Of a DNA stretch of 6,700 bases, positions 6,146 through 6,700 are shown piece after piece. The stretch comes from Gemmatimonadota bacterium (GTDB taxonomy: Bacteria > ARS69), in contig JAGQIB010000152.1 of the NCBI GenBank assembly GCA_020431545.1, positions 1-6,700 on the forward strand, written 5' to 3'. How positions within the stretch are numbered: position 1 is the first letter of the stretch; the number at the start of each line of letters is the position of its first letter. The position numbers and the translations under genes were made by a program. The notes beneath the pieces are model-generated. The model had not been told where the DNA came from. It worked only from the letters and a program-made list of their open reading frames with translations, and made no database searches.

Positions 6146-6607
6146 CTAGTGTGCCATCGCCTGACGTCGCGGGGCGTCGCGCCCGAAGAACTCCCGAACG
6201 CGTGCGAGCAGCTCCCCGTCGGTGACGGTGCCCAAGCGCAGGATCGCGCGGAGTCGAGCCGCGGTGTTCCCGTGCCGCGGTGCGTTCCGGATCAGCTCCT
6301 TCGGCGCGAGCGACGGACCGAGCACCACGAGGTCCCCTTCGCTCGGAAGGGCGCCCCACACGCTCCGGTAGAAGGTCCGCAGCGCGTTCCGCCTCCTCTC
6401 GGCAAGCCGACGGAGATTCGCTCCCGTCACCACGTGCTCGCCGATTCCGCCGTGTGCTCCTCCCTGCGGTTTCGTGGTGCGTTCGAGATCCGACTTCAGC
6501 GTCCGGGTGTGCACGGTGTCGTCCGCCGCGATCTCCACCACGATCGCCCTCGAATGATCGATCCAGATCCCGGTCTGGGAGACCGGACGGTGCGCAGAGT
6601 TCCTCAT
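6146..6607 (-). CDS. Small conserved protein with WIDH motif, possibly eRF1 domain-3-like
   Basis: 153 residues, soluble, no signal peptide. The N-terminus has GIWIDHSRAIVVEI (13-26), a beta strand pair with a WIDH motif. A basic helix follows (about 64-86, many Arg). A hydrophobic strand then leads into LGPSLAPKELI (96-106), and the end reads TDGELLARVREFF (129-141). This layout (WIDHxxA, then a GP-x-x-x-K-x-E-L loop, then T-D-x-x-L-x-x-x-V-R-x-F-F) resembles a widespread uncharacterised bacterial family that I associate with release-factor eRF1 domain 3 and L7Ae-like folds. I cannot confirm that without a profile search, and no function is assigned. The ATG at 6607 has GGGAG 7 nt upstream (6615-6619). 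It converges on the AlkD-like gene with only 21 bp between stops and no visible terminator hairpin. Confidence 0.75.
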   Translation of the reverse strand: MRNSAHRPVSQTGIWIDHSRAIVVEIAADDTVHTRTLKSDLERTTKPQGGAHGGIGEHVVTGANLRRLAERRRNALRTFYRSVWGALPSEGDLVVLGPSLAPKELIRNAPRHGNTAARLRAILRLGTVTDGELLARVREFFGRDAPRRQAMAH

Positions 6608-6666
6608 GTTCCTGCTCCCGGTTTCGCCGCCCGGGGCCTTCCCACGCGACCCCCGAAATCGACGCC

Positions 6667-6680
6667 ATCCCTCGGGGGAT
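6667..6680. repeat. Small hairpin with TCGG loop upstream of the WIDH gene
   Basis: ATCCC (6667-6671) and GGGAT (6676-6680) can pair around a TCGG loop, about 60 bp before the start codon at 6607 on the minus strand. The stem has only 5 bp, so it may be chance. Apart from this and an AAGGAG on the minus strand at about 6681-6686, the last 93 bases show no clear gene or promoter. Confidence 0.3.
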
Positions 6681-6700
6681 CTCCTTGATCGCGGTGGGGG

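Noticed and set aside
5496..6668. A 390-codon minus-strand frame with an AAGGAG 12 nt before its ATG
   Set aside because: It overlaps the WIDH gene in another frame and runs antisense to the AlkD-like gene. The product is Arg/Ser/Pro-rich. The ribosome-site match looks accidental.

Overview
The window is compact, GC-rich bacterial chromosomal DNA. Most third codon positions are G or C, and long shadow reading frames run antisense to the real genes. The gene content points to a free-living Gram-negative-type bacterium. There is a split three-subunit proton-translocating transhydrogenase, a lipoprotein with FG-GAP/VCBS repeats and an ASPIC/UnbV domain, and an AlkD-type repair protein with a histone-like tail. 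ASPIC/VCBS proteins are common in Acidobacteriota, Planctomycetota, Gemmatimonadota and candidate phyla such as Eisenbacteria. The exact phylum cannot be fixed from this sequence. I see no tRNA, rRNA, CRISPR array, insertion sequence or phage gene.

Left part (1-2427, minus strand): the pnt operon, in the order pntAA (391 aa), pntAB (93 aa), pntB (cut by the window edge after 322 residues). Spacing is very tight: a TGATG stop/start overlap, then a 3-nt gap. Together the products form the membrane enzyme that uses the proton gradient to move hydride from NADH to NADP+. A 294-bp gene-free stretch (2428-2721) follows. It carries two copies of a 12-base self-complementary GC palindrome and a run of CGGN tetranucleotides.

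Middle (2722-4473, minus strand): an exported lipoprotein predicted to form a seven-repeat beta-propeller with a C-terminal ASPIC/UnbV domain. It starts at GTG and is transcribed away from the next pair of genes across an 83-bp divergent promoter region.

Right part (4557-6124, plus strand): a two-gene unit joined by a 4-base ATGA overlap. The first gene encodes a six-helix, rhomboid-fold membrane protein. It keeps the position of the catalytic serine but appears to have lost the catalytic histidine, so it looks like a pseudoprotease. The second encodes an AlkD-like HEAT-repeat DNA alkylation-repair protein with a 60-70 residue Lys/Ala/Gly/Ser tail resembling histone H1, built partly from 15-bp tandem repeats. 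Converging on it from the right (6607-6146, minus strand) is a small protein with a WIDH motif that resembles an uncharacterised bacterial family related to release-factor domain 3.

The most interesting items are the rhomboid pseudoprotease coupled to a DNA-repair gene, the histone-like tail on that repair protein, and the palindrome pair upstream of pnt. I do not see a clear new multi-gene defence or mobile system here.
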